Origin: Sipunculus nudus | Lineage: Eukaryota; Annelida; Sipuncula; Golfingiida; Sipunculidae | Direction: 5' to 3' | NCBI GenBank assembly: GCA_026874595.1 | Contig: CM049310.1 | Span: 29,635,558-29,699,557, forward strand | DNA: 64,000 nt | Part shown: one piece after another, positions 1 through 13,150 of the stretch | Numbering within the stretch: the first letter of the stretch is position 1 | Layout of the letters: each line of letters opens with the position of its first letter | The notes under the pieces: model-generated | Databases searched by the model: none | Seen by the model: only the letters and a program-made list of their open reading frames with translations | What the model was told of the DNA's origin: nothing | Position numbers and translations under genes: made by a program

Positions 1-706
1 TGCTCAGCTCAGACTTCTTTAGGGTTGTATTGGTGGTGTATTTGATGTAAACAGTTGTTTGCTCAGCTCACACTGATTTGTGGCTGTATGGGTTAAGTAT
101 TTCATGGAAACCGTTGTTTGCCCAGCTCAGACTGCTTTGGGGCTGTGTGGGAGGAGTATGTGATGTAAACAGTTGTTTGCTCAGCTCACACTGATTTGTG
201 GCTGTATAGGTTAAGTATTTCATGGAAACCGTTGTTTGCTCAGCTCAGACTGCTTTGGGGCTGTGTGGGTGGAGTATTTGATGTAAACAGTTGTTTGCTC
301 AGCCCAGACTGCTTTGGGGCTGTACGTGTGGTGTATTTGATGTAAACAGTTGTTTACTCAGCTCAGACTTCTTTTGGGTTGTATTGCTGGTGTATTTAAT
401 GTAAACAGTTGTTTGCTCAGCTCAGACTGCTTTGGGGCTGTATGGTTGGAGTATTTGATGTAAACAGTTGTTTGCTCAGCTCACACTGATTTGTGGCTGT
501 ATGGGTTAAGTATTTCATGGAAACAGTTGTTTGCTCAGCCCAGACTGCTTTGGAGCTGTGTTGGTGGAGTATTTGATATAAACAGTTGTTTGCTCAGCCC
601 AGACTGCTTTGGGGCTGTACGTGTGGTGTATTTGATGTAAACAGTTGTTTACTCAGATCAGACTGCTTTTGGGTTGTATTGCTGATGTATTTGATGTAAA
701 CAGTTG

Positions 707-3700
707 ATTGCTAAGCTCAGACTACTTTGGGGCTGTATGGTTGGAGGATTTGATGTAAACAGTTGTTTGCTCAGCTCACACTGATTTGTGGCTGTATGGG
801 TTAAGTATTTCATGGAAACCGTTGTTTGCTCAGCTCAGACTGCCCTGGGGCTATATGGGTGGAGTATTTCATGGAAACCGTTGTTTGCTCAGCTCAGACT
901 GCATTGGGGCTGTGTGGGTGGAGTATTTGATGTAAACAGTTGTTTGCTCAGCCCAGACTGCTTTGGGGCTGTACGTGCGGTGTATTTGATGTAAACAGTT
1001 GTTTACTCAGCTCAGACTTCTCTGGGGTTGTATTGCTGGTGTATTTAATGTAAACAGTTGTTTGCTCAGCTCAGACTTCTTTGGGGTTGTATTGGTGGTG
1101 TATTTGATGTAAACAGTTGTTTGCTCAGCTCACACTGATTTGTGGCTGTATGGGTTAAGTATTTCATGGAAACCGTTGTTTGCCCAGCTCAGACTGCTTT
1201 GGGGCTGTGTGGGAGGAGTATGTGATGTAAACAGTTGTTTGCTCAGCTCACACTGATTTGTGGCTGTATAGGTTAAGTATTTCATGGAAACCGTTGTTTG
1301 CTCAGCTCAGACTGCTTTGGGGCTGTGTGGGTGGAGTATTTGATGTAAACAGTTGTTTGCTCAGCCCAGACTGCTTTGGAGCTGTGTGGGTGGAGTATTT
1401 GATGTAAACAGTTGTTTGCTCAGCCCAGACTGCTTTGGGGCTGTACGTGTGGTGTATTTGATGTAAACAGTTGTTTGCTCAGCTCAGACTGCTTTGGTGC
1501 TGTGTGGGTGGAGTATTTGATGTAAACAGTTGTTTGCTCAGCCCAGACTGCTTTGGAGCTGTGTGGGTGGAGTATTTGATGTAAACAGTTGTTTGCTCAG
1601 CCCAGACTGCTTTGGGGCTGTACGTGTGGTGTATTTGATGTAAACAGTTGTTTACTCAGCTCAGTCTTCTTTTGGGTTGTATTGCTGGTGTATTTAATGT
1701 AAACAGTTGTTTGCTCAGCTCAGACTGCTTTGGGGCTGTATGGTTGGAGTATTTGATGTAAACAGTTGTTTGCTCAGCTCACACTGATTTGTGGCTGTAT
1801 GGGTTAAGTATTTCATGGAAACAGTTGTTTGCTCAGCCCAGACTGCTTTGGAGCTGTGTGGGTGGAGTATTTGATGTAAACAGTTGTTTGCTCAGCCCAG
1901 ACTGCTTTGGGGCTGTGTGGGTGGAGTATTTGATGGAAACAGTTGTTTGCTCAGCTCAGACTTCTTTGGGGCTGTACGTGTGGTGTATTTGATGTAAACA
2001 GTTGTTTACTCAGCTCAGACTTCTTTGGGGTTGTATTGCTGGTGTATTTAATGTAAACAGTTGTTTGCTCAGCTCAGACTTCTTTGGGGTTGTATTGGTG
2101 GTGTATTTGATGTAAACAGTTGTTTGCTCAGCTCACACTGATTTGTGGCTGTATGGGTTAAGTATTTCATGGAAACCGTTGTTTGCCCAGCTCAGACTGC
2201 TTTGGGGCTGTGTGGGAGGAGTATGTGAGGTAAACAGTTGTTTGCTCAGCTCACACTGATTTGTGGCTGTATAGGTTAAGTATTTCATGGAAACCGTTGT
2301 TTGCTCAGCTCAGACTGCTTTGGGGCTGTGTGGGTGGAGTATTTGATGTAAACAGTTGTTTGCTCAGCCCAGACTGCTTTGGAGCTGTGTGGGTGGTGTA
2401 TTTGATGTAAACAGTTGTTTGCTCAGCCCAGACTGCTTTGGGGCTGTACGTGTGGTGTATTTGATGTAAACAGTTGTTTACTCAGCTCAGACTTCTTTTG
2501 GGTTGTATTGCTGGTGTATTTAATGTAAACAGTTGTTTGCTCAGCTCAGACTGCTTTGGGGCTGTATGGTTGGAGTATTTGATGTAAACAGTTGTTTGCT
2601 CAGCTCACACTGATTTGTGGCTGTATGGGTTAAGTATTTCATGGAAACAGTTGTTTGCTCAGCCCAGACTGCTTTGGAGCTGTGTGGGTGGAGTATTTGA
2701 TGTAAACAGTTGTTTGCTCAGCCCAGACTGCTTTGGGGCTGTACGTGTGGTGTATTTGATGGAAACAGTTGTTTGCTCAGCTCAGACTTCTTTAGGGTTG
2801 TATTGGTGGTGTATTTGATGTAAACAGTTGTTTGCTCAGCTCACACTGATTTGTGGCTGCATGGGATAAGTACTTCATGGAAACCGTTGTTTGCTCAGCT
2901 CAGACTGCTTTGGGGCTGTGTGGGTGGAGTATTTGATGTAAACAGTTGTTTACTCAGCTCAGACTGCTTTTGGGTTGTATTGCTTATGTATTTGATGTAA
3001 ACAGTTGATTGCTAAGCTCAGACTACTTTGGGGCTGTATGGGTGGAGGATTTGATGTAAACAGTTGTTTGCTCAGCTCACACTGATTTGTGGCTGTATGG
3101 GTTAAGTATTTCATGGAAACCGTTGTTTGCTCAGCTCAGACTGCCCTGGGGCTATATGGGTGGAGTATTTCATGGAAACCGTTGTTTGCTCAGCTCAGAC
3201 TGCTTTGGGGCTGTGTGGGTGGAGTATTTGATGTAAACAGTTGTTTGCTCAGCCCAGACTGCTTTGGGGCTGTACGTGTGGTGTATTTGATGTAAACAGT
3301 TGTTTACTCAGATCAGACTTCTTTGGGGTTGTATTGCTGGTGTATTTAATGTAAACAGTTGTTTGCTCAGCTCAGACTTCTTTGGGGTTGTATTGGTGGT
3401 GTATTTGATGTAAACAGTTGTTTGCTCAGCTCACACTGATTTGTGGCTGTATGGGTTAAGTATTTCATGGAAACCGTTGTTTGCCCAGCTCATACTGCTT
3501 TGGGGCTGCGTGGGAGGAGTATGTGATGTAAACAGTTGTTTGCTCAGCTCACACTGATTTGTGGCTGTATAGGTTAAGTATTTCATGGAAACCGTTGTTT
3601 GCTCAGCTCAGACTGCTTTGAGGCTGTGTGGGTGGAGTATTTGATGTAAACAGTTGTTTGCTCAGCCCAGACTGCTTTGGGGCTGTACGTGCGGTGTATT

Positions 3701-6700
3701 TGATGTAAACAGTTGTTTACTCAGCTCAGACTTCTTTTGGGTTGTATTGCTGGTGTATTTAATGTAAACAGTTGTTTGCTCAGCTCAGACTGCTTTGGGG
3801 CTGTATGGTTGGAGTATTTGATGTAAACAGTTGTTTGCTCAGCTCACACTGATTTGTGGCTGTATGGGTTAAGTATTTCATGGAAACCGTTGATTGTTCA
3901 GCTCAGACTGCCCTGGGGCTATATGGGTGGAGTATTTCATGGAAACCGTTGTTTGCTCAGCTCAGACTGCTTTGGGGCTGTGTGGGTGGAGTATTTGATG
4001 TAAACAGTTGTTTGCTCAGCCCAGACTGCTTTGGGGCTGTACGTGTGGTGTATTTGATGTAAACAGTTGTTTACTCAGCCCAGACTTCTTTGGGGTTGTA
4101 TTGCTGGTGTATTTAATGTAAACAGTTGTTTGCTCAGCTCAGACTTCTTTGGGGTTGTATTGGTGGTGTATTTGATGTAAACAGTTATTTGCTCAGCTCA
4201 CACTGATTTGTGGCTGTATGGGTTAAGTATTTCATGGAAACCGTTGTTTGCCCAGCTAAGACTGCTTTGGGGCTGTGTGGGAGGAGTATGTGATGTAAAC
4301 AGTTGTTTGCTCAGCTCACACTGATTTGTGGCTGTATAGGTTAAGTATTTCATGGAAACCGTTGTTTGCTCAGCTCAGACTGCTTTGGGGCTGTGTGGGT
4401 GGAGTATTTGATGTAAACAGTTGTTTGCTCAGCCCAGACTGCTTTGGAGCTGTACGTGTGATGTATTTGATGTAAACAGTTGTTTACTCAGCTCAGACTT
4501 CTTTGGGGTTGTATTGCTGGTGTATTTAATGTAAACAGTTGTTTGCTCAGCTCAGACTGCTTTGGGGCTGTATGGTTGGAGTATTTGATGTAAACAGTTG
4601 TTTGCTCAGCTCACACTGATTTGTGGCTGTATGGGTTAAGTATTTGATGTAAACAGTTGTTTGCTCAGCCCAGACTGCTTTGGAGCTGTGTGGGTGGAGT
4701 ATTTGATGTAAACAGTTGTTTGCTCAGCCCAGACTGCTTTGGGGCTCTACGTGTGGTGTATTTGATGTAAACAGTTGTTTACTCAGCTCAGACTTCTTTT
4801 GGGTTGTATGGCTGGTGTATTTAATGTAAACAGTTGTTTGCTCAGCTCAGACTGCTTTGGGGCTGTATGGTTGGAGTATTTGATGTAAACAGTTGTTTGC
4901 TCAGCTCACACTGATTTGTGGCTGTATGGGTTAAGTATTTCATGGAAACAGTTGTTTGCTCAGCCCAGACTGCTTTGGAGCTGTGTGGGTGGAGTAATTG
5001 ATGTAAACAGTTGTTTGCTCAGCCCAGACTGCTTTGGGGCTGTACGTGTAGTGTATTTGATGGAAACAGTTGTTTGCTCAGCTCAGACTTCTTTAGGGTT
5101 GTATTGGTGGTGTATTTGATGTAAACAGTTGTTTGCTCAGCTCACACTGATTTGTGGCTGCATGGGTTAAGTACTTCATGGAAACCGTTGTTTGCTCAGC
5201 TCAGACTGCTTTGGGGCTGTGTGGGTGGAGTATTTGATGTAAACAGTTGTTTACTCAGCTCAGACTGCTTTTGGGTTGTATTGCTGATGTATTTGATGTA
5301 AACAGTTGTTTGCTCAGCTCAGACTGTTTGGGGCTGTATGGGTGGAGGATTTGATGTAAACAGTTGTTTGCTCAGCTCACACTGATTTGTGGCTGTATGG
5401 GTTAAGTATTTCATGGAAACCGTTGTTTGCTCAGCTCAGACTGCCCTGGGGCTATATGGGTGGAGTATTTCATGGAAACCGTTGTTTGCTCAGCTCAGAC
5501 TGCTTTGGGGCTGTGTGGGTGGAGTATTTGATGTAAACAGTTGTTTGCTCAGCCCAGACTGCTTTGGGGCTGTACGTGTGGTGTATTTGATGTAAACTGT
5601 TGTTTACTCAGCTCAGACTTCTTTGAGGTTGTATTGCTGGTGTATTTAATGTAAACAGTTGTTTGCTCAGCTCAGACTTCTTTGGGGTTGTATTGGTGGT
5701 GTATTTGATGTAAACAGTTGTTTGCTCAGCTCACACTGATTTGTGGCTGTATGGGTTAAGTATTTCATGGAAACCGTTGTTTGCCCAGCTCATACTGCTT
5801 TGGGGCTGTGTGGGAGGAGTATGTGATGTAAACAGTTGTTTGCTCAGCTCACACTGATTTGTGGCTGTATAGGTTAAGTATTTCATGGAAACCGTTGTTT
5901 GCTCAGCTCAGACTGCTTTGAGGCTGTGTGGGTAGAGTATTTGATGTAAACAGTTGTTTGCTCAGCCCAGACTGCTTTGGGGCTGTACGTGTGGTGTATT
6001 TGATGTAAACAGTTGTTTACTCAGCTCAGACTTCTTTTGGGTTGTATTGCTGGTGTATTTAATGTAAACAGTTGTTTGCTCAGCTCAGACTGCTTTGGGG
6101 CTGTATGGTTGGAGTATTTGATGTAAACAGTTGTTTGCTCAGCTCACACTGATTTGTGGCTGTATGGGTTAAGTATTTCATGGAAACCGTTGTTTGTTCA
6201 GCTCAGACTGCCCTGGGGCTATATGGGTGGAGTATTTCATGGAAACCGTTGTTTGCTCAGCTCAGACTGCTTTGGGGCTGTGTGGGTGGAGTATTTGATG
6301 TAAACAGTTGTTTGCTCAGCCCAGACTGCTTTGGGGCGGTACGTGTGGTGTATTTGATGTAAACAGTTGTTTACTCAGCCCAGACTTCTTTGGGGTTGTA
6401 TTGCTGGTGTATTTAATGTAAACAGTTGTTTGCTCAGCTCAGACTTCTTTGGGGTTGTATTGGTGGTGTATTTGATGTAAACAGTTGTTTGCTCAGCTCA
6501 CACTGATTTGTGGCTGTATGGGTTAAGTATTTCATGGAAACCGTTGTTTGCCCAGCTAAGACTGCTTTGGGGCTGTGTGGGAGGAGTATGTGATGTAAAC
6601 AGTTGTTTGCTCAGCTCACACTGATTTGTGGCTGTATAGGTTAAGTATTTCATGGAAACCGTTGTTTGCTCAGCTCAGACTGCTTTGGGGCTGTGTGGGT

Positions 6701-7070
6701 GGAGTATTTGATGTAAACAGTTGTTTGCTCAGCCCAGACTGCTTTGGGGCTGTACGTGTGATGTATTTGATGTAAACAGTTGTTTACTCAGCTCAGACTT
6801 CTTTGGGGTTGTATTGCTGGTGTATTTAATGTAAACAGTTGTTTGCTCAGCTCAGACTGCTTTGGGGCTGTATGGTTGGAGTATTTGATGTAAACAGTTG
6901 TTTGCTCAGCTCACACTGATTTGTGGCTGTATGGGTTAAGTATTTGATGTAAACAGTTGTTTGCTCAGCCCAGACTGCTTTGGAGCTGTGTGGGTGGAGT
7001 ATTTGATGTAAACAGTTGTTTGCTCAGCCCAGACTGCTTTGGGGCTGTACGTGTGGTGTATTTGATGTAA
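707..7070 (+). repeat. higher-order repeat of about 39 monomers (2.30 kb), three copies
   Basis: The marker frame beginning at 788 recurs at 3089 (+2301, exactly 39 units) and 5389 (+2300). The single missing base in the second interval is visible as GACTGTTTGGGG near 5,325. The ATTGCTAAGC variant at 707 recurs at 3008, also +2301. Copies 2 and 3 match over most of their length, including the shared TAAGTATTTGATG variant at about 4,640 and 6,941. Copy 1 shares the beginning but differs afterwards by whole-monomer gains or losses. Block edges are approximate. Confidence 0.75.
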
Positions 7071-10000
7071 ACAGTTGTTTGCTCAGCTCAGACTGCTTTG
7101 GGGCTGTATGGGTGGAGTATTTCATGTAAACAGTTGTTTGCTCAGCTCACACTGATTTAGGGCTGCATGGTTAAAGTACTTCATGGAAACCGTTGTTTGC
7201 TCAGCTCAGACTGCGTTGGGGCTATATATGTTGTGTATTTGATGTAAACAGTTGTTTGCTCAGCTCAGACTGCTTTGGGGCTGTTAGGGTGGAGTATTTG
7301 ATGTAAACAGTTGTTTGCTCAGCCCAGACTGCTTTGGGGCTGTATGGGTGGAGTATTTGATGTAAACAGTTGTTTGCTCAGCTCACACTGATTTGTGGCT
7401 GTATGGGTTAAGTATTTCATGGAAACCTTTGTTTGCTCTGCTCAGACTGCTTTGGGGCTGTGTGGGTGGTGTATTTGATGTAAACAGTTGTTTGCTCAGC
7501 TCACACTGATTTGTGGCTGCATGGGTTAAGTACTTCATGGAAACCGTTGTTTGCTCAGCTCAGACTGCTTTGGGGCTGTGTGGGTGGAGTATTTGATGTA
7601 AACAGTTGTTTGCTCAGCTCAGACTGCTTTGGGGCTGTATGGGTGGAGTATTTCATGTAAACAGTTGTTTGCTCAGCTCACACTGATTTATGGCTGTATG
7701 GTTAAAGTATTTCATGGAAACCATTGTTTGCTCAGCTCAGACTGCGTTGGGGCTATATATGTTGTGTATTTGATGTAAACAGTTGTTTGCTCAGCTCAGA
7801 CTGCTTTGGGGCTGTAAGGGTGGAGTATTTGATGTAAACAGTTGTTTGCTCAGCCCAGACTGCTTTGGGGCTGTACGTGTGGTGTATTTGATGTAAACAG
7901 TTGTTTACTCAGCTCAGACTTCTTTTGGGTTGTATTGCTGGTGTATTTAATGTAAACAGTTGTTTGCTCAGCTCAGACTGCTTCGGGGCTGTGTGGGTGG
8001 AGTATTTGATGTAAACAGTTGTTTGCTCAGCCCAGACTGCTTTGGGGCTGTACGTGTGGTGTATTTGATGTAAACAGTTGTTTACTCAGCTCAGGCTTCT
8101 TTGAGGTTGTATTGCTGGTGTATTTAATGTAAACAGTTGTTTGCTCAGCTCAGACTTCTTTGGGGTTGTATTGGTGGTGTATTTGATGTAAACAGTTGTT
8201 TGCTCAGCTCACACTGATTTGTGGCTGTATGGGTTAAGTATTTCATGGAAACCGTTGTTTGCCCAGCTCAGACTGCTTTGGGGCTGTGTGGGAGGAGTAT
8301 GTGATGTAAACAGTTGTTTGCTCAGCTCACACTGATTTGTGGCTGTATAGGTTAAGTATTTCATGGAAACCGTTGTTTGCTCAGCTCAGACTGCTTTGGG
8401 GCTGTGTGGGTGGAGTATTTGATGTAAACAGTTGTTTGCTCAGCCCAGACTGCTTTGGGGCTGTACGTGTGGTGTATTTGATGTAAACAGTTGTTTACTC
8501 AGCTCAGACTTCTTTTGGGTTGTATTGCTGGTGTATTTAATGTAAACAGTTGTTTGCTCAGCTCAGACTGCTTTGGGGCTGTATGGTTGGAGTATTTGAT
8601 GTAAACAGTTGTTTGCTCAGCTCACACTGATTTGTGGCTGTATGGGTTAAGTATTTCATGGAAACAGTTGTTTGCTCAGCCCAGACTGCTTAGGAGCTGT
8701 GTTGGTGGAGTATTTGATGTAAACAGTTGTTTGCTCAGCCCAGACTGCTTTGGGGCTGTACGTGTGGTGTATTTGATGTAAACAGTTGTTTACTCAGCTC
8801 AGACTTCTTTTGGGTTGTATTGCTGGTGTATTTAATGTAAACAGTTGTTTGCTCAGCTCAGACTGCTTTGGGGCTGTATGGTTGGAGTATTTGATGTAAA
8901 CAGTTGTTTGCTCAGCTCACACTGATTTGTGGCTGTATGGGTTAAGTATTTCATGGAAACAGTTGTTTGCTCAGCCCAGACTGCTTTGGAGCTGTGTGGG
9001 TGGAGTATTTGATGTAAACAGTTGTTTGCTCAGCCCAGACTGCTTTGGGGCTGTACGTGTGGTGTATTTGATGTAAACAGTTGTTTACTCAGCTCAGACT
9101 GCTTTTGGGTTGTATTGCTGATGTATTTGATGTAAACAGTTGATTGCTAAGCTCAGACTACTTTGGGGCTGTATGGGTTGAGGATTTGATGTAAACAGTT
9201 GTTTGCTCAGCTCACACTGATTTGTGGCTGTATGGGTTAAGTATTTCATGGAAACCGTTGTTTGCTCAGCTCAGACTGCCCTGGGGCTATATGGGTGGAG
9301 TATTTCATGGAAACCGTTGTTTGCTCAGCTCAGACTGCTTTGGGGCTGTGTGGGTGGAGTATTTGATGTAAACAGTTGTTTGCTCAGCCCAGACTGCTTT
9401 GGGGCTGTACGTGTGGTGTATTTGATGTAAACAGTTGTTTACTCAGCTCAGACTTCTTTGGGGTTGTATTGCTGGTGTATTTAATGTAAACAGTTGTTTG
9501 CTCAGCTCAGACTTCTTTGGGGTTGTATTGGTGGTGTATTTGATGTAAACAGTTGTTTGCTCAGCTCACACTGATTTGTGGCTGTATGGGTTAAGTATTT
9601 CATGGAAACCGTTGTTTGCCCAGCTCAGACTGCTTTGGGCCTGTGTGGGAGGAGTATGTGATGTAAACAGTTGTTTGCTCAGCTCACACTGAATGGTGGC
9701 CGTATAGGTTAAGTATTTCATGGAAACCGTTGTTTGCTCAGCTCAGACTGCTTTGGGGCTGTGTGGGTGGAGTATTTGATGTAAACAGTTGTTTGCTCAG
9801 CCCAGACTGCTTTGGAGCTGTGTGGGTGGAGTATTTGATGTAAACAGTTGTTTGCTCAGCCCAGACTGCTTTGGGGCTGTACGTGTGGTGTATTTGATGT
9901 AAACAGTTGTTTGCTCAGCTCAGACTGCTTTGGGGCTGTGTGGGTGGAGTATTTGATGTAAACAGTTGTTTGCTCAGCCCAGACTGCTTTGGGGCTGTAC

Positions 10001-13000
10001 GTGTGGTGTATTTGATGTAAACAGTTGTTTACTCAGCTCAGACTTCTTTTGGGTTGTATTGCTGGTGTATTTAATGTAAACAGTTGTTTGCTCAGCTCAG
10101 ACTGCTTTGGGGCTGTATGGTTGGAGTATTTGATGTAAACAGTTGTTTGCTCAGCTCACACTGATTTGTGGCTGTATGGGTTAAGTATTTCATGGAAACA
10201 GTTGTTTGCTCAGCCCAGACTGCTTTGGAGCTGTGTGGGTGGAGTATTTGATGTAAACAGTTGTTTGCTCAGCCCAGACTGCTTTGGGGCTGTACGTGTG
10301 GTGTATTTGATGGAAACAGTTGTTTGCTCAGCTCAGACTTCTTTAGGGTTGTATTGGTGGTGTATTTGATGTAAACAGTTGTTTGCTCAGCTCACACTGA
10401 TTTGTGGCTGCATGGGTTAAGTACTTCATGGAAACCGTTGTTTGCTCAGCTCAGACTGCTTTGGGGCTGTGTGGGTGGAGTATTTGATGTAAACAGTTGT
10501 TTACTCAGCTCAGACTGCTTTTGGGTTGTATTGCTGATGTATTTGATGTAAACAGTTGATTGCTAAGCTCAGACTACTTTGGGGCTGTATGGGTGGAGGA
10601 TTTGATGTAAACAGTTGTTTGCTCAGCTCACACTGATTTGTGGCTGTATGGGTTAAGTATTTCATGGAAACCGTTGTTTGCTCAGCTCAGACTGCCCTGG
10701 GGCTATATGGGTGGAGTATTTCATGGAAACCGTTGTTTGCTCAGCTCAGACTGTTTGGGGCTGTGTGGGTGGAGTATTTGATGTAAACAGTTGTTTGCTT
10801 AGCCCAGACTGCTTTGGGGCTGTACGTGTGGTGTATTTGATGTAAACAGTTGTTTACTCAGATCAGACTTCTTTGGGGTTGTATTGCTGGTGTATTTAAT
10901 GTAAACAGTTGTTTGCTCAGCTCAGACTTCTTTGGGGTTGTATTGGTGGTGTATTTGATGTAAACAGTTGTTTGCTCAGCTCACACTGATTTGTGGCTGT
11001 ATGGGTTAAGTATTTCATGGAAACCGTTGTTTGCCCAGCTCATACTGCTTTGGGGCTGTGTGGGAGGAGTATGTGATGTAAACAGTTGTTTGCTCAGCTC
11101 ACACTGATTTGTGGCTGTATAGGTTAAGTATTTCATGGAAACCGTTGTTTGCTCAGCTCAGACTGCTTTGAGGCTGTGTGGGTGGAGTATTTGATGTAAA
11201 CAGTTGTTTGCTCAGCCCAGACTGCTTTGGGGCTGTACGTGTGGTGTATTTGATGTAAACAGTTGTTTACTCAGCTCAGACTTCTTTTGGGTTGTATTGC
11301 TGGTGTATTTAATGTAAACAGTTGTTTGCTCAGCTCAGACTGCTTTGGGGCTGTATGGTTGGAGTATTTGATGTAAACAGTTGTTTGCTCAGCTCACACT
11401 GATTTGTGGCTGTATGGGTTAAGTATTTCATGGAAACCGTTGTTTGTTCAGCTCAGACTGCCCTGGGGCTATATGGGTGGAGTATTTCATGGAAACCGTT
11501 GTTTGCTCAGCTCAGACTGCTTTGGGGCTGTGTGGGTGGAGTATTTGATGTAAACAGTTGTTTGCTCAGCCCAGACTGCTTTGGGGCGGTACGTGTGGTG
11601 TATTTGATGTAAACAGTTGTTTACTCAGCCCAGACTTCTTTGGGGTTGTATTGCTGGTGTATTTAATGTAAACAGTTGTTTGCTCAGCTCAGACTTCTTT
11701 GGGGTTGTATTGGTGGTGTATTTGATGTAAACAGTTGTTTGCTCAGCTCACACTGATTTGTGGCTGTATGGGTTAAGTATTTCATGGAAACCGTTGTTTG
11801 CCCAGCTAAGACTGCTTTGGGGCTGTGTGGGAGGAGTATGTGATGTAAACAGTTGTTTGCTCAGCTCACACTGATTTGTGGCTGTATAGGTTAAGTATTT
11901 CATGGAAACCGTTGTTTGCTCAGCTCAGACTATTTTGGGGCTGTGTGGGTGGAGTATTTGATGTAAACAGTTGTTTGCTCAGCCCAGACTGCTTTGGGGC
12001 TGTACGTGTGATGTATTTGATGTAAACAGTTGTTTACTCAGCTCAGACTTCTTTGGGGTTGTATTGCTGGTGTATTTAATGTAAACAGTTGTTTGCTCAG
12101 CTCAGACTGCTTTGGGGCTGTATGGTTGGAGTATTTGATGTAAACAGTTGTTTGCTCAGCTCACACTGATTTGTGGCTGTATGGGTTAAGTATTTGATGT
12201 AAACAGTTGTTTGCTCAGCCCAGACTGCTTTGGAGCTGTGTGGGTGGAGTATTTGATGTAAACAGTTGTTTGCTCAGCCCAGACTGCTTTGGGGCTGTAC
12301 GTGTGGTGTATTTGATGTAAACAGTTGTTTGCTCAGCTGAGACTGCTTTGGGGCTGTATGGGTGGAGTATTTCATGTAAACAGTTGTTTGCTCAGCTCAC
12401 ACTGATTTAGGGCTGCATGGTTAAAGTACTTCATGGAAACCGTTGTTTGCTCAGCTCAGACTGCGTTGGGGCTATATATGTTGTGTATTTGATGTAAACA
12501 GTTGTTTGCTCAGCTCAGACTTCTTTGGGGCTGTTAGGGTGGAGTATTTGATGTAAACAGTTGTTTGCTCAGCCCAGACTGCTTTGGGGCTGTATGGGTG
12601 GAGTATTTGATGTAAACAGTTGTTTGCTCAGCTCACACTGATTTGTGGCTGTATGGGTTAAGTATTTCATGGAAACCTTTGTTTGCTCTGCTCAGACTGC
12701 TTTGGGGCTGTGTGGGTGGTGTATTTGATGTAAACAGTTGTTTGCTCAGCTCACACTGATTTGTGGCTGCATGGGTTAAGTACTTCATGGAAACCGTTGT
12801 TTGCTCAGCTCAGACTGCTTTGGGGCTGTGTGGGTGGAGTATTTGATGTAAACAGTTGTTTGCTCAGCTCAGACTGCTTTGGGGCTGTATGGGTGGAGTA
12901 TTTCATGTAAACAGTTGTTTGCTCAGCTCACACTGATTTATGGCTGTATGGTTAAAGTATTTCATGGAAACCGTTGTTTGCTCAGCTCAGACTGCGTTGG

Positions 13001-13150
13001 GGCTATATATGTTGTGTATTTGATGTAAACAGTTGTTTGCTCAGCTCAGACTGCTTTGGGGCTGTAAGGGTGGAGTATTTGATGTAAACAGTTGTTTGCT
13101 CAGCCTAGACTGGTTTGGGGCTGTACGTTTGGTGTATTTGATGTAAACAG
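5075..13150 (+). repeat. large duplicated block, two copies offset by 5,250 bp (89 monomers minus 1 base)
   Basis: Rare variants recur at a constant offset. TTTAGGGTTGTATTGG sits in the monomers starting at 5,075 and 10,325 (+5,250), and the ATTTAGGGCTGCATGG monomer lies at 7,141 and 12,391 (+5,250). A rare GGGGCGGTACG variant is also shared (near 6,335 and 11,585). The match runs at least from about 5,075-7,900 to 10,325-13,150, after which the copies diverge. The missing base relative to 89 units is a single-base deletion (GACTGTTTGGGG near 10,752). Confidence 0.7.
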